Shown piece after piece: positions 50,893 to 59,838 of a stretch of DNA of 64,000 bases. A program made the position numbers and the translations under genes. Every line of letters starts with the position of its first letter. The first letter of the stretch is position 1. The notes below the pieces were generated by a model. That model was not told the origin of the DNA. It saw only the letters and a list, made by a program, of their open reading frames with translations, and did not search any database. This DNA comes from DASSFG01 sp035547915. GTDB taxonomy: Bacteria; Planctomycetota; Planctomycetia; Pirellulales; JAICIG01. The stretch spans positions 108,019-172,018 of the forward strand of contig DASZTS010000022.1 of assembly GCA_035547915.1 (NCBI GenBank), written 5' to 3'.

Positions 50893-53800
50893 ATGCAGTC
50901 GTTGCCGACGGTTTCGCAACCGGAGCAACGGACGACGGAAAAATCGCCGGACGTCGATGCGGTGGCACTGGCGTCCGAACTGCGCCGGCAGATTGCGGGC
51001 GATGTCCGTTTCGATGCCGGAAGCCGAGCCATGTATTCGACCGACTCGGCCATCTTTCGGCGGATTCCCATCGGTGTCGTGTTGCCGCGCGACGCCGACG
51101 ACGTGGCCGCGACACTAGCTCTTTGCCGGCAGTACGGAGCGCCGGTGTTACCTCGTGGCGGCGGCACTAGCATCAGCGGCAATAGCTGCAACGTGGCCGT
51201 CGTCATCGACATGTCGAAGCACATGAATCGCATCCTGGAAATCGACGCGGAGCGGAAAATCGCCCGTGTCGAGCCGGGCGTTATCTGCGATTCGCTCCGC
51301 CACGCGGCCGAGCGATTCCATCTCACGTTCGCGCCGGATCCTTCCACGCACAATCGCTGCAACCTGGGCGGCATGATCGGTAATAACTCGTGTGGCTCGC
51401 ACTCGATGATGGGGGGCCGCACCGTCGACAATATCGACGAGCTCGACATCATCACTTACGACGGCGCGCGAATGCGCGTCGGCCCGGCGAGTGAAAACGA
51501 GATCAATGCCATTGTGCGGGCCGCCGACCGCCGGGGAGAAATCTATGCACGCCTGCGGATGCTGGGCAATCAGTACCGAGATCTGGTGCGCGAGCGCTAT
51601 CCTCGAATTCCCCGCCAGTGCTCTGGTTACTGCCTCGATCAGCTCTTGCCGGAAAAGGGCTTTCACGTGGCGCGCTCGCTGGTCGGTTCCGAAGGGACGT
51701 GTGTGGTCGTGTTGGAGGCGACATGCCGCCTGATACACAGTCCCCCCGAGCGTTTGCTCGTCGTGGCAGGCTTCGCCGACATCGCGACGGCCGGCGACCA
51801 TGTGCCGCTGGTGCGCGAACACGCTCCGCTGGCACTGGAAGGGGTCGACGATTACTTGGTTGACGCGCTTCGTGCCAAGGCACATCAACTCGACAAGCTG
51901 CCGTTGCTGCCCGCGGGCCGAAGCTGGCTCTATATCGAGCTCGGTGCCGATGATCATGCCGACGTGCTGGCCCAGGCACAACGTTTGGTCGATCGGTTGC
52001 GCCGGCAACCCGGCGTCGTTTCGGCCGAATTGTTCGACGATCCAAAGGTGGCCAAGAGACTCTGGGACGTTCGGCACGAAGGGCTGGCCCTGTCGCGCGT
52101 GCCGGGCGCGGGCGATCTTTGGCCGGGCTGGGAAGACGGCGCGGTCGCACCGGAACGGGTAGGAGATTATTTGCGTGAACTGCGTCGCCTGATCGATTCG
52201 TTCGGTTACGTCGGCCCGTTGTTCGCCCACCTGGGGCAAGGCTGCATTCACACCCGCACCAATTTCGACCTGACCTCGACGGCGGGAATCGCCAAGTACC
52301 GGGCCTTCATGGAAGCGGCGGCGGATTTGGTGGTGCGTCACGGCGGCTCATTATCCGGCGAGCATGGCGACGGCCGGTTCCGTTCCGAGCTGCTCGTCAA
52401 AATGTTCGGCGAAGAACTGGTGAACGCCTTTCGGCGCTTCAAGGCGATCTGGGACCCCGATCGGAAGATGAATCCCGGTATCAAGGTCGATGCCGATCCG
52501 CTCGATGCTCACTTGCGGCTGGGAGCCGATTATGCGCCGCGGCGCACGGCGACTCACTTCCGCTTTCCCGATGACGGCGATTTTGCGTCGGCCACGGTGC
52601 GCTGCATCGGTCTGGGCGAATGTCGCCGTGAGCAGATGGGCGTGATGTGTCCGAGCTACCAGGCGACGCGGGAGGAAATGCACTCGACGCGCGGGCGCGC
52701 GCGGCTGCTGTTCGAAATGCTTCAAGGCAATCCCGTCAAGGACGGTTGGCGCGACGAGCACGTTCGCGAATCGCTCGATCTCTGCCTGGCGTGCAAGGGC
52801 TGTAAGAGCGAATGTCCGGCCAATGTCGACATGGCGACCTACAAGGCAGAGTTTCTTTCGCATTATTACGCAGGACGGTTGCGGCCCCGCTCGGCCTACG
52901 CGATGGGGCTGATCCATTGGTGGGCGCGGGCCGCGTCGCGTATGCCCGAGGTCGTGAACGCGGTGACTCAGTCGCCTCTCCTCGGGCCACTGCTGAAGCG
53001 TCTGGGCGGCATTTCGCCGCGTCGCCAAGTCCCGGTCTTCGCGCCCGAATCGTTTCAAGCCTGGTTCCGACGCCGGCCGGCCGCGAATGCGGGCCGGTCC
53101 GAAGTGATTCTCTGGCCCGACACATTTACCAACTATTTCGAGCCCGAAATCGCCAAGGCGTCGGTCGAAGTATTAGAAGACGCCGGCTTTCGCGTCGTCG
53201 TTCCCGACCAAGTCCTGTGTTGTGGCAGGCCGCTCTACGACTTTGGAATGCTCGTCACGGCCAAGCGGCTGATCTCGAACGTCTTGTCGCTATTGCGTGA
53301 GCCCATCCGCCTGGGTGTGCCGGTCGTCGGGCTCGAACCGAGTTGCGTCGCCGTCTTTCGTGACGAAATGCCGAACCTGTTTCCTCACGATATGGACGTT
53401 CGACGCCTCGCACAACAGACGTTCACTCTGGGCGAATTTCTGGCCACGGTGCCGGGATATCAACCGCCGCGTCTGCGCCGCCGGGCAATCATCCATGGGC
53501 ATTGCCATCACAAGGCGATCATGCGCATGGGCGGCGAGGAAAAGATCCTCCAAGGGATGCGGCTCGATTACGGCCAGATACTCGATTCAGGCTGTTGCGG
53601 CATGGCCGGTTCCTTCGGATTCGAGGCCGGTCACTACGACATTTCTATGAAAATCGGCGCGCAGCGTTTGTTTCCCGCCGTAGAAAACGCCGACCGGGAT
53701 GCGCTGATCGTCGCCGACGGCTTTAGCTGCCGGCATCAAATCGCCGAGGCGACGGATCGGCGCGCGCTCCACTTGGCACAGGTCATGAAGTTGGCACTCG

Positions 53801-53979
53801 ACTGTGGCCCGGATGGCCCGATCGGCGGTTTCCCCGAAGTACGCTACCCACCGGTGAGGCTCGACGGGCCGGAGCGCCTGAAACAAACGTTGCGGACGGC
53901 GAAGATCGGTGGGCTTTGCCTGGCGGGAATCGTTGCCGCGGGCTTGGCAGCCCGGTGGATGAGAAACGCCCATGCCTGA
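50893..53979 (+). CDS. FAD-linked oxidase with Fe-S and CCG domains (D-lactate/glycolate dehydrogenase-like)
   Basis: The 1028-aa protein unites the whole electron-transfer chain of a membrane 2-hydroxyacid dehydrogenase. FAD domain: 'LPRGGGTSISGNSCNVAVVIDMSKHMNRIL', 'NNSCGSHSMMGGRTVDNIDELDI'. Fe-S part: 'DLCLACKGCKSECPANVDMATYKAEFLSHYY'. Two CCG repeats: 'VLCCGRPLYDFGML' and 'ILDSGCCGMAGSFGFE', with 'HGHCHHKAIM' between. The tail has a membrane helix ('IGGLCLAGIVAAGLAARWM'). In known relatives (YdiJ, GlcDF, Dld-II) electrons pass from D-lactate or glycolate to quinone. Paired with the TPP enzyme, lactate to acetate is a plausible route (inference). Confidence 0.92.
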   Translation: MQSLPTVSQPEQRTTEKSPDVDAVALASELRRQIAGDVRFDAGSRAMYSTDSAIFRRIPIGVVLPRDADDVAATLALCRQYGAPVLPRGGGTSISGNSCNVAVVIDMSKHMNRILEIDAERKIARVEPGVICDSLRHAAERFHLTFAPDPSTHNRCNLGGMIGNNSCGSHSMMGGRTVDNIDELDIITYDGARMRVGPASENEINAIVRAADRRGEIYARLRMLGNQYRDLVRERYPRIPRQCSGYCLDQLLPEKGFHVARSLVGSEGTCVVVLEATCRLIHSPPERLLVVAGFADIATAGDHVPLVREHAPLALEGVDDYLVDALRAKAHQLDKLPLLPAGRSWLYIELGADDHADVLAQAQRLVDRLRRQPGVVSAELFDDPKVAKRLWDVRHEGLALSRVPGAGDLWPGWEDGAVAPERVGDYLRELRRLIDSFGYVGPLFAHLGQGCIHTRTNFDLTSTAGIAKYRAFMEAAADLVVRHGGSLSGEHGDGRFRSELLVKMFGEELVNAFRRFKAIWDPDRKMNPGIKVDADPLDAHLRLGADYAPRRTATHFRFPDDGDFASATVRCIGLGECRREQMGVMCPSYQATREEMHSTRGRARLLFEMLQGNPVKDGWRDEHVRESLDLCLACKGCKSECPANVDMATYKAEFLSHYYAGRLRPRSAYAMGLIHWWARAASRMPEVVNAVTQSPLLGPLLKRLGGISPRRQVPVFAPESFQAWFRRRPAANAGRSEVILWPDTFTNYFEPEIAKASVEVLEDAGFRVVVPDQVLCCGRPLYDFGMLVTAKRLISNVLSLLREPIRLGVPVVGLEPSCVAVFRDEMPNLFPHDMDVRRLAQQTFTLGEFLATVPGYQPPRLRRRAIIHGHCHHKAIMRMGGEEKILQGMRLDYGQILDSGCCGMAGSFGFEAGHYDISMKIGAQRLFPAVENADRDALIVADGFSCRHQIAEATDRRALHLAQVMKLALDCGPDGPIGGFPEVRYPPVRLDGPERLKQTLRTAKIGGLCLAGIVAAGLAARWMRNAHA

Positions 53980-53999
53980 AATCGCAGGCGTGCCGAAGC

Positions 54000-54262
54000 C
54001 GATCGCCCGTTTCAGTCACCAGGGCGTCGTCGATTTCGCCGGTTTCGATTGGCGAACGGCCCGGCTGGTTGGCTCCCCATCGAGACGGCACAAAAAATGC
54101 GTCCCTAGCAAGGGTAAAAAATATCGACTGAATCCGTTACTGTGACACTAAGGGCGGCTGACAAAACCCGGAAGCCGAGTGCCGCGGGCAAAAAATCGGC
54201 CGTGAAACGCCGATTTTGTGAAGCTCGACCCCGTTTTGTCGGTTGCTCCAAAAGGAAAGACC
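54000..54262 (+). other. Gap before frameshifted membrane-type gene
   Basis: About 260 bases without a recognisable gene. The frame of the next gene is open upstream to 54218, but the ribosome-binding site (aaggaaag) points to GTG 54263 as start. Confidence 0.45.
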
Positions 54263-54704
54263 GTGTTTCCCTCTACCGCCCAGCGCGTGGCCGATAACAC
54301 GGCCGAGCCGATCAATGCACGGATCCGGCAGCAGACCAAGGAGCGCATTTCTCGATATTCCAAGGACGACCCGGCGGCGATCCGGAGCCGACTGGCGGAG
54401 CTTGACCGCGAGTGGGATATCGAGCGCGCGTTGGAGGCCAATGCGGCGACCGTATCGCTCGTCGGGCTGTCACTCGGCGCGGCGGTCGATCGACGATGGT
54501 TCATGCTGCCGGCCCGTCGTGGCCGGATTCTTGCTGCAGCATGCGCTTCAAGGATGGTGTCCTCCGGTGCCTGTCATGCGACGCCTAGGTTTCCGCACCC
54601 AGGCGGAGATCGATCAGGAGCGTTATGCACTCAAGGCGCTGCGAGGCGATTTCGCCGAGCTGTCGTCGAGCCCGAGTGAGCTCATGGCCGCCGTCACAAA
54701 ATAG
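54263..54704 (+). pseudogene. Small conserved membrane-type protein, split by a +1 frameshift
   Basis: Residues read from GTG 54263 ('VFPSTAQRVADNTAEPINARIRQQT', 'RISRYSKDDPAAIRSRLAELDREWDIERALEANAATVSLVGLSLGAAVDRRWFMLPA') are continued in another frame as 'VVAGFLLQHALQGWCPPVPVMRRLGFRTQAEIDQERYALKALRGDF'. One extra C in the run 54513-54515 accounts for the switch: the expected codons are GCC-GTC-GTG. The joined protein (about 145 aa) resembles a known family of small proteins with two short hydrophobic stretches, a 'DREWDIER.LE' motif and 'R.LGFRT..EI..ERYALKALRGDF'. Function unknown. It may be a pseudogene or an error in the read. BT1 transporter gene follows by 8 bases. Confidence 0.78.
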
Positions 54705-54712
54705 ATGGCCTG

Positions 54713-55996
54713 ATGGCGCGAGTGGGACGGAGTGACGATGGCCGAAGACGAATAAGCTTCGGCGAAGCGATCCGCCTGGGCGGTCTGTTCGGCGCCATTT
54801 ATTTCATTCAGAGCCTGAGCGACCCCAACACCGGGCTGATCTCCCAGCCCGACAACTCCCTGTTGCGCGATTGGGGCCGCAACACGAAAGACGTCGCGAC
54901 CTTTGGCGCGTTGCTGACGTTGCCTTGGTGCCTCAAGCCGTTCTTCGGCATGTTGTCCGACTTTGTGCCGCTGGCCAAACTTCGCCGCAAGAGCTATCTG
55001 ATCTTGAACAGCCTCGCCGCGGCGATTGGCTTTGCCGCCCTCTACGTAACGCCTATGCCCGAAGGGGCCGAGCGTCCCCTTCTGTCATGGCTCTTGCTCT
55101 CTAGCCTCGGGATCATCTTCTGCAACGTGGTCGTCGATGGATTGCTGGTCGAAACGGGCCAGTCACTCGGTATCACGGGAAGGTTGCAATCCGCGCAATG
55201 GGCCGCGATCCATCTGGGCGCGATCGTCTCGGGGTTCGCGGGAGGGATCCTCAGCAAGAACCGTTTGCAGAGATCGGGCTTTCTGCTGTGCGGCATCCTC
55301 ATGGCCGGCTCGCTGCTGATCAGCGTACTCTTCGTCCAAGAACCGGCCACGCCGCCGCGGTATAAATGGCGCGATCTGCTGGTCAATCTCAAGGATGCTT
55401 TGCGGTCGCCGGCTGTCCTTGCCGTGGGCGCTTTTGCCTTTGTTTGGAGCTTCAATCCGTTCACGCAATCGGTGCTCTACATGCACATGACGGAGGCGCT
55501 CGGCTATTCAGACGGCTTCTATGGAAATACGGTTTCCTTGATCGCGGTCGGGGCGCTCGTGGCTTCGATCTGCTACGGCCTTTATTGTCGGCGCATGCCG
55601 ATGCGATGGCAGGTGCACGTGTCGATCCTGGCCGGCATATTCAGCAGTTGGGTCTATTGGGCCCTTGGCGGCGAATCATCGGCCACGATCGTGAGCGTCG
55701 TTTCGGGGTTCAGCTACATGACGGGCAACATGGTGCTCGTCAATCTGGCGGCACGAGCATGCCCCGAGGACACGCCGGCTACCCTGTTTGCAATCTTCAT
55801 GGCGCTTTGCAACGTGGGATCCGCCACCGGCACGTGGTTGGGCGGGGTGATCTATGAGCACGGCAAGGTGCACTGGAGCACCATCGCATCATTCAATCTG
55901 CTCGTCTTCGTTGCCGGGGCGACGACGGCCGCCTGCTGGATGCTGATGCCGTTCTTACCCGAACGCTTGCTAGCGACGATCTCCGACGAGGAATGA
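54713..55996 (+). CDS. BT1-type (folate/biopterin) MFS transporter
   Basis: The 427-aa membrane protein has about 12 hydrophobic segments. 'GLFGAIYFIQSLSDPNTGLISQPDNSLLRDWG' and 'TLPWCLKPFFGMLSDFVPLAKLRRKSYLILNSL' match the BT1 signature (LKP..G..SD..P....RR..Y). 'IIFCNVVVDGLLVETGQSL' is also typical of the family's D-x-x-x-[VI]E loop. BT1 proteins move folates, biopterin or other small compounds; substrate cannot be set here. The start ATG follows the frameshifted gene by eight bases. It is the last gene of the block that begins at 49121. Confidence 0.85.
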   Translation: MARVGRSDDGRRRISFGEAIRLGGLFGAIYFIQSLSDPNTGLISQPDNSLLRDWGRNTKDVATFGALLTLPWCLKPFFGMLSDFVPLAKLRRKSYLILNSLAAAIGFAALYVTPMPEGAERPLLSWLLLSSLGIIFCNVVVDGLLVETGQSLGITGRLQSAQWAAIHLGAIVSGFAGGILSKNRLQRSGFLLCGILMAGSLLISVLFVQEPATPPRYKWRDLLVNLKDALRSPAVLAVGAFAFVWSFNPFTQSVLYMHMTEALGYSDGFYGNTVSLIAVGALVASICYGLYCRRMPMRWQVHVSILAGIFSSWVYWALGGESSATIVSVVSGFSYMTGNMVLVNLAARACPEDTPATLFAIFMALCNVGSATGTWLGGVIYEHGKVHWSTIASFNLLVFVAGATTAACWMLMPFLPERLLATISDEE

Positions 55997-56037
55997 ACCT
56001 CTGTCCTCCACTTATCGTTGAAGGCATTGCGCGCTTC

Positions 56038-56817
56038 CTAGCGCACGTATTTCTTGAGTACGTACTGAAAGAACTCGGGCGACGTAAGCTTGACGACGTC
56101 TGCCTTGCCGAGCTTGTGCCGGCGTGAACCCGCGACAAAGTCCTCGATCGGCTGACGCCAGCGTAGATCGAACTCAACCTTGGAGCAGATCTCGTGGGCC
56201 TTGTCGTAACCGAAGCCGCGGTCGCGCATCAGCCGCAACTCGGTGTATTCGTGGGCCGTGATGAATGGCAGCTCCGAGAGGTGGATGTCCTTTTCGATCC
56301 AGATTTGGTTCTTGGGAACCCAGGGGTAGACGTAGCCGTGGCCTCCCTCGGTGTAATCCGTCTTGTAGTAGCAACGGGCCAAGTGACCATCGATGCGCCA
56401 GACGTGGATCCTCTGGACCTCGTCGGGAATCTCCACGTACCGTTCCACATAGATGGCCTCGGGCACGCGGCGATGCGGCTCGCCGTCTCGATATTTGATC
56501 CCAGTCAACTCCTCGCGCAGAAGCTGCTCTAACTTCAACCCGGCTTCGTAGGCCGAGTCTTTCGTCTGGCCGCGGCCCTCACGGCCGAGTCGGGCCAGGG
56601 CGTTTACTTGGTAAAACAGCCCCTCACGCTCCAGCAGCTTGTCGGCGACCCAGATCTCTTTGGGCCCGATCAAGTGCGGGAATTCGTCATGTGTGGCGAA
56701 GTTTCCGAACTCTTCGTTCCCTTCGGCGCTGGTGCGCAGCGCCGTCGCGTCGACCGAGTAGAGCTGATAGTCGTGGTGGGAACTGATGAGCTTCTTGTGA
56801 ATATTGGGCTTGCGCAT
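56038..56817 (-). CDS. Conserved protein of unknown function with HEYTE motif
   Basis: The 259-aa product is not recognised. It is rich in aromatic and charged residues and has the sequence 'ITAHEYTELRLMRDRGFGYDKAHEICSKVEFDLRWRQ'. The H-E-x-x-E pattern plus a following His and Glu could be a metal site like that of minimal zincins, though spacing is not diagnostic. Other conserved-looking stretches: 'THDEFPHLIGPKEIWVADKLLEREGLFYQVNALARLGREGRG' and 'YVEIPDEVQRIHVWRIDGHLARCYYKTDYTEGGHGYVYPWVPKNQIWIE', which suggests a compact alpha/beta enzyme. ATG 56817 is chosen since the longer frame enters the divergent promoter of the FAD-Rieske gene. Confidence 0.75.
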   Translation of the reverse strand: MRKPNIHKKLISSHHDYQLYSVDATALRTSAEGNEEFGNFATHDEFPHLIGPKEIWVADKLLEREGLFYQVNALARLGREGRGQTKDSAYEAGLKLEQLLREELTGIKYRDGEPHRRVPEAIYVERYVEIPDEVQRIHVWRIDGHLARCYYKTDYTEGGHGYVYPWVPKNQIWIEKDIHLSELPFITAHEYTELRLMRDRGFGYDKAHEICSKVEFDLRWRQPIEDFVAGSRRHKLGKADVVKLTSPEFFQYVLKKYVR

Positions 56818-56933
56818 ATCGGCATTCGCTGATTTTGTCGACCCTGGATGCAATTCGCGGGCCGACTCGCGGGCATGACTCTTGCACCGCCCGCTGCCAA
56901 CGGAGGGTGATGCCGCCTTTGCAGGAACGACCG

Positions 56934-58472
56934 ATGAAATCTGCCTCGGAACAAACCACTTCGTTGTGGAGTGAGACCGCACCGACTCCTGCGCGACAAC
57001 CGCTAAGAAGCGACGCGCGGGCCGACGTGGTCATCGTCGGTGCGGGCATAGCCGGTCTTTCGACCGCCTACATGCTGGCGACGGAAGGGCGACGCGTTGT
57101 CGTACTCGACGATGGGCCGATCTCCGGCGGACAGACGGCCCGCACGACCGCGCATCTGGCCAGTGCCATCGACGATCGATTCTTGGAGATAGAAAAGATT
57201 CATGGTGCCGATGGCGCTCGGCTCGCCGCGGAAAGCCATGCGGCCGCCATCGACCGGATCGAATCGATCGTGCAACGCGAGTCGATCGACTGCGATTTCT
57301 TGCGAGTCGACGGCTATCTGTTCGTGCCACCGGGCGAGTCGAGCGAAATCCTCGATGAAGAACTACAGGCGGCCCGTCGGGCTGGTCTCGAGGACATCGA
57401 AATCCTTCCGAGAGCCCCGCTGACGTTGTTCGACACCGGCCGCGCGCTTCGTTTCGGTCGACAGGGGCAGTTCCATCCGCTTAAATACGTCGCGCAACTG
57501 GCGCGGGTCATCGAAGCCAAGGGTGGGAGTATTTACACCGGGACGCACGCGTCCCGCATCGACGGAGGACCGACGGCCAAGGTCGAGACGCAGGACGGTC
57601 CCGTCGTGACGGCCGATGCGGTGGTCGTCGCGACCAACACCCCCATCAACGACCTAGTCGCCATTCATACGAAGCAAGCGCCGTATCTCAGCTATGCCAT
57701 CGCTGCGCGTGTTCCGCGCGGCTCCGTTACGCGAGCCCTCTATTGGGACACGCTCGAATACTACCACTATGTGCGCTTACAGCCGATGTCCGACGGCAGC
57801 GACCTGTTGATCGTCGGCGGCGAAGACCATAAAGGAGGGCAAGCGACCGATCAGAGCGAGCGATGGAATCGGCTCGAAGCGTGGGCACGCGAGCGCTTTG
57901 CGATGGGGCCGGTCGATTATCGCTGGTCGGGCATGGTGATGGAAACGATCGACGGCCTGGCCTTCATCGGCCGCAACCCGATGGACAAGGAGAACGTCTA
58001 CATAGCGACCGGGGATTCTGGCATGGGGATGACGCATGGCACGATCGCCGGCATGCTATTGACCGACCTGATCTCCGGACGCGAGAACGCCTGGAGCAGG
58101 ATCTACGACCCCTCGCGCAAGCCGGTCTGGGGCATGGCCTGGAAAGAGTTCGTGGTCGAGAACGCCAACGTCGCCAAGCAATACGTGCGTGATTGGCTCG
58201 GCGTTGGCGAGGTCTCGTCGGTGGACGAAATCGCGTCTGGGCATGGGGCGGTCGTTCGCCGCGGACTCGGAAAGTTGGCGGTCTATCGCGACGAACAGGG
58301 GCGCCTGCACGAACGATCCGCTGTTTGCCCGCATCTGGGTTGTATCGTGCACTTCAACGAAGCCGAAAAGACGTGGGATTGCCCATGCCACGGCTCTCGT
58401 TTCGACGTCGCCGGCCAGGTAATAACCGGGCCCGCCAACACACCGCTGAGCGAAGTGAAATCCGGCGCGTAG
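56934..58472 (+). CDS. FAD-dependent oxidoreductase fused to a Rieske [2Fe-2S] domain
   Basis: The 512-aa product has an amino-acid-oxidase-type FAD domain ('DVVIVGAGIAGLSTAYMLATEGRRVVVLD' at 31-59; 'GDSGMGMTHGTIAGMLLTDLI' near the C-terminal end of the domain). It is followed by a complete Rieske domain at about 420-512 with ligands C465-x-H467 and C483-x2-H486 in 'CPHLGCIV' and 'CPCHGSRF'. The two extra Cys of the high-potential Rieske disulfide (C470, C485) are also present. The combination resembles the putative 'FAD-dependent oxidoreductase/Rieske' proteins linked to stress islands. No Tat motif or signal peptide. ATG 56934 is chosen with ggaacga upstream. Possible electron donor to the neighbouring molybdoenzyme. 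Confidence 0.9.
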   Translation: MKSASEQTTSLWSETAPTPARQPLRSDARADVVIVGAGIAGLSTAYMLATEGRRVVVLDDGPISGGQTARTTAHLASAIDDRFLEIEKIHGADGARLAAESHAAAIDRIESIVQRESIDCDFLRVDGYLFVPPGESSEILDEELQAARRAGLEDIEILPRAPLTLFDTGRALRFGRQGQFHPLKYVAQLARVIEAKGGSIYTGTHASRIDGGPTAKVETQDGPVVTADAVVVATNTPINDLVAIHTKQAPYLSYAIAARVPRGSVTRALYWDTLEYYHYVRLQPMSDGSDLLIVGGEDHKGGQATDQSERWNRLEAWARERFAMGPVDYRWSGMVMETIDGLAFIGRNPMDKENVYIATGDSGMGMTHGTIAGMLLTDLISGRENAWSRIYDPSRKPVWGMAWKEFVVENANVAKQYVRDWLGVGEVSSVDEIASGHGAVVRRGLGKLAVYRDEQGRLHERSAVCPHLGCIVHFNEAEKTWDCPCHGSRFDVAGQVITGPANTPLSEVKSGA

Positions 58473-58936
58473 GGTACGGCCGCCACGCGAGCTAGAACTG
58501 CGGACATCGCGGCCGTCAGCTCATTTTGTTGCCTCAGCCCCGATCAACGGTTTTTTTCTTTCGGACCAGGTTGCCTCTCTGCGCAATCGCAATCGACAAC
58601 ATCGGTCGGTGGCTAACCCCATGGTGCTGGTGTTTGCCCGCCAGACTCAGGGCTGACGTTGCTCTCGCCGTGGCTTTTTTGGTGTAAGACCCATTTGTGA
58701 GTTTCGCGCTAATCTTTCCGTCTCGGCGTTCAACTCGCGCGCGGCGGGAAAAGGGCCGATTGCCTCTTCGCGCAGTGCATTGCGTTTTGCCCGCGCGATG
58801 CAGTAGGTTACAAGCCATGGCCTTCCACCGCCGTCCTCGGCGCCAATGCTGGCAGCCGATCTTTCGTCAAACGGCCACCATCTCAACGGAAGAGAGCATC
58901 CCGGCTCCGGTGGGGAGACCACTGCGAGGAGGATCC
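58473..58936 (+). other. Intergenic region before response regulator
   Basis: 464 bases without a recognisable gene. The response-regulator frame stays open upstream to 58697, but Shine-Dalgarno 'gaggagg' fixes the start at 58937. Promoter likely here; none was delimited. Confidence 0.5.
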
Positions 58937-59671
58937 ATGACGTGCACCATTTCGCCCATGCGCGTTCTTGTCGTTGACGACAACGACGACGCCGCGCTGT
59001 CGCTGGCCGTGCTACTTAAGCATCTCGGTCACGAGGCAGCGGTAGCCGAAGGAGGAGAAGCAGCTTTGCAACTTGCGCCGATCTTCCGGCCCGACGCCCT
59101 GTTCATCGATCTGGCGATGCCCAAGATCAACGGTCTGGAAGTCGCACGGCAGTTGCGACAAACGTCCAGGTTCTCGCGGACCCCGTTCATCGCGGTCAGC
59201 GGTTACGTCGATGCGTGTCATCGGAGGGAGGCCACCGATGCCGGCTTTACCGAATTCATGGCCAAGCCTTACCCGCTGGCGGAATTGCAACTGATACTGA
59301 CGCGGGTGCGCGCTCGAATTGACGCGGCCATCGACCAGACGGCCACTCTCGGCGCCGCGGCGGAGCAATCGCGCCGCCTCGTTCAGCAGTCTCGGCAGGC
59401 ACTCGATGATTTTTGGCGCACGCGTCCGGTCCACACCGGTCAAGTTCTCGTCTCGGTCGAAAAATCGGGAATCAGCAATATCTTGACCGTCTCCCAGCGG
59501 CAAGGTGCCGACGAACTGCGGCGCTGGCTCAAAGCCCAGCGTTGCCGAGTCGGGCCGGTTTTTGAACCCGCCGCCGGACGGTTTGCTTTTTTTGTCTACA
59601 GCAAACGGCACCTGATCGGCGACCTCATTGCGCAACACGGCGGCTTCACGGTCGAAATGGTTCACGCATAA
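58937..59671 (+). CDS. Response regulator with CheY-like receiver and orphan C-terminal domain
   Basis: The 244-aa product has a receiver domain (about 8-125): acidic pair Asp14/Asp15 in 'VLVVDDNDD', phosphorylation Asp58 in 'LFIDLAMPKINGLEVARQLR', Ser88 and Lys110 ('MAKPYPL'). The remaining ~110 residues are unlike known output domains (no HTH, GGDEF or HPt motif). They contain a predicted helix ('RRLVQQSRQALDDFW') and a mixed alpha/beta part ('GQVLVSVEKSGISNILTVSQRQGADELRRWLKAQRCRVGPVFEP'). The strong Shine-Dalgarno supports this start. No histidine kinase gene is next to it; it precedes the molybdoenzyme gene by 167 bases. Confidence 0.9.
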   Translation: MTCTISPMRVLVVDDNDDAALSLAVLLKHLGHEAAVAEGGEAALQLAPIFRPDALFIDLAMPKINGLEVARQLRQTSRFSRTPFIAVSGYVDACHRREATDAGFTEFMAKPYPLAELQLILTRVRARIDAAIDQTATLGAAAEQSRRLVQQSRQALDDFWRTRPVHTGQVLVSVEKSGISNILTVSQRQGADELRRWLKAQRCRVGPVFEPAAGRFAFFVYSKRHLIGDLIAQHGGFTVEMVHA

Positions 59672-59838
59672 GACATTCGTCATTCCGCGTTACCTGGCGG
59701 GGCGGCCACGGCTTGCTCGACGGTCGCTGCCATAGGCAACGACCGCACGGCCGGCAACTTTCGGAATGATAGTTGCTAAACCGCACGGCATCTTGGGCCT
59801 TCAGCAGATCGAATGGGCGCCGTTGGCGGCGTGTGCAA

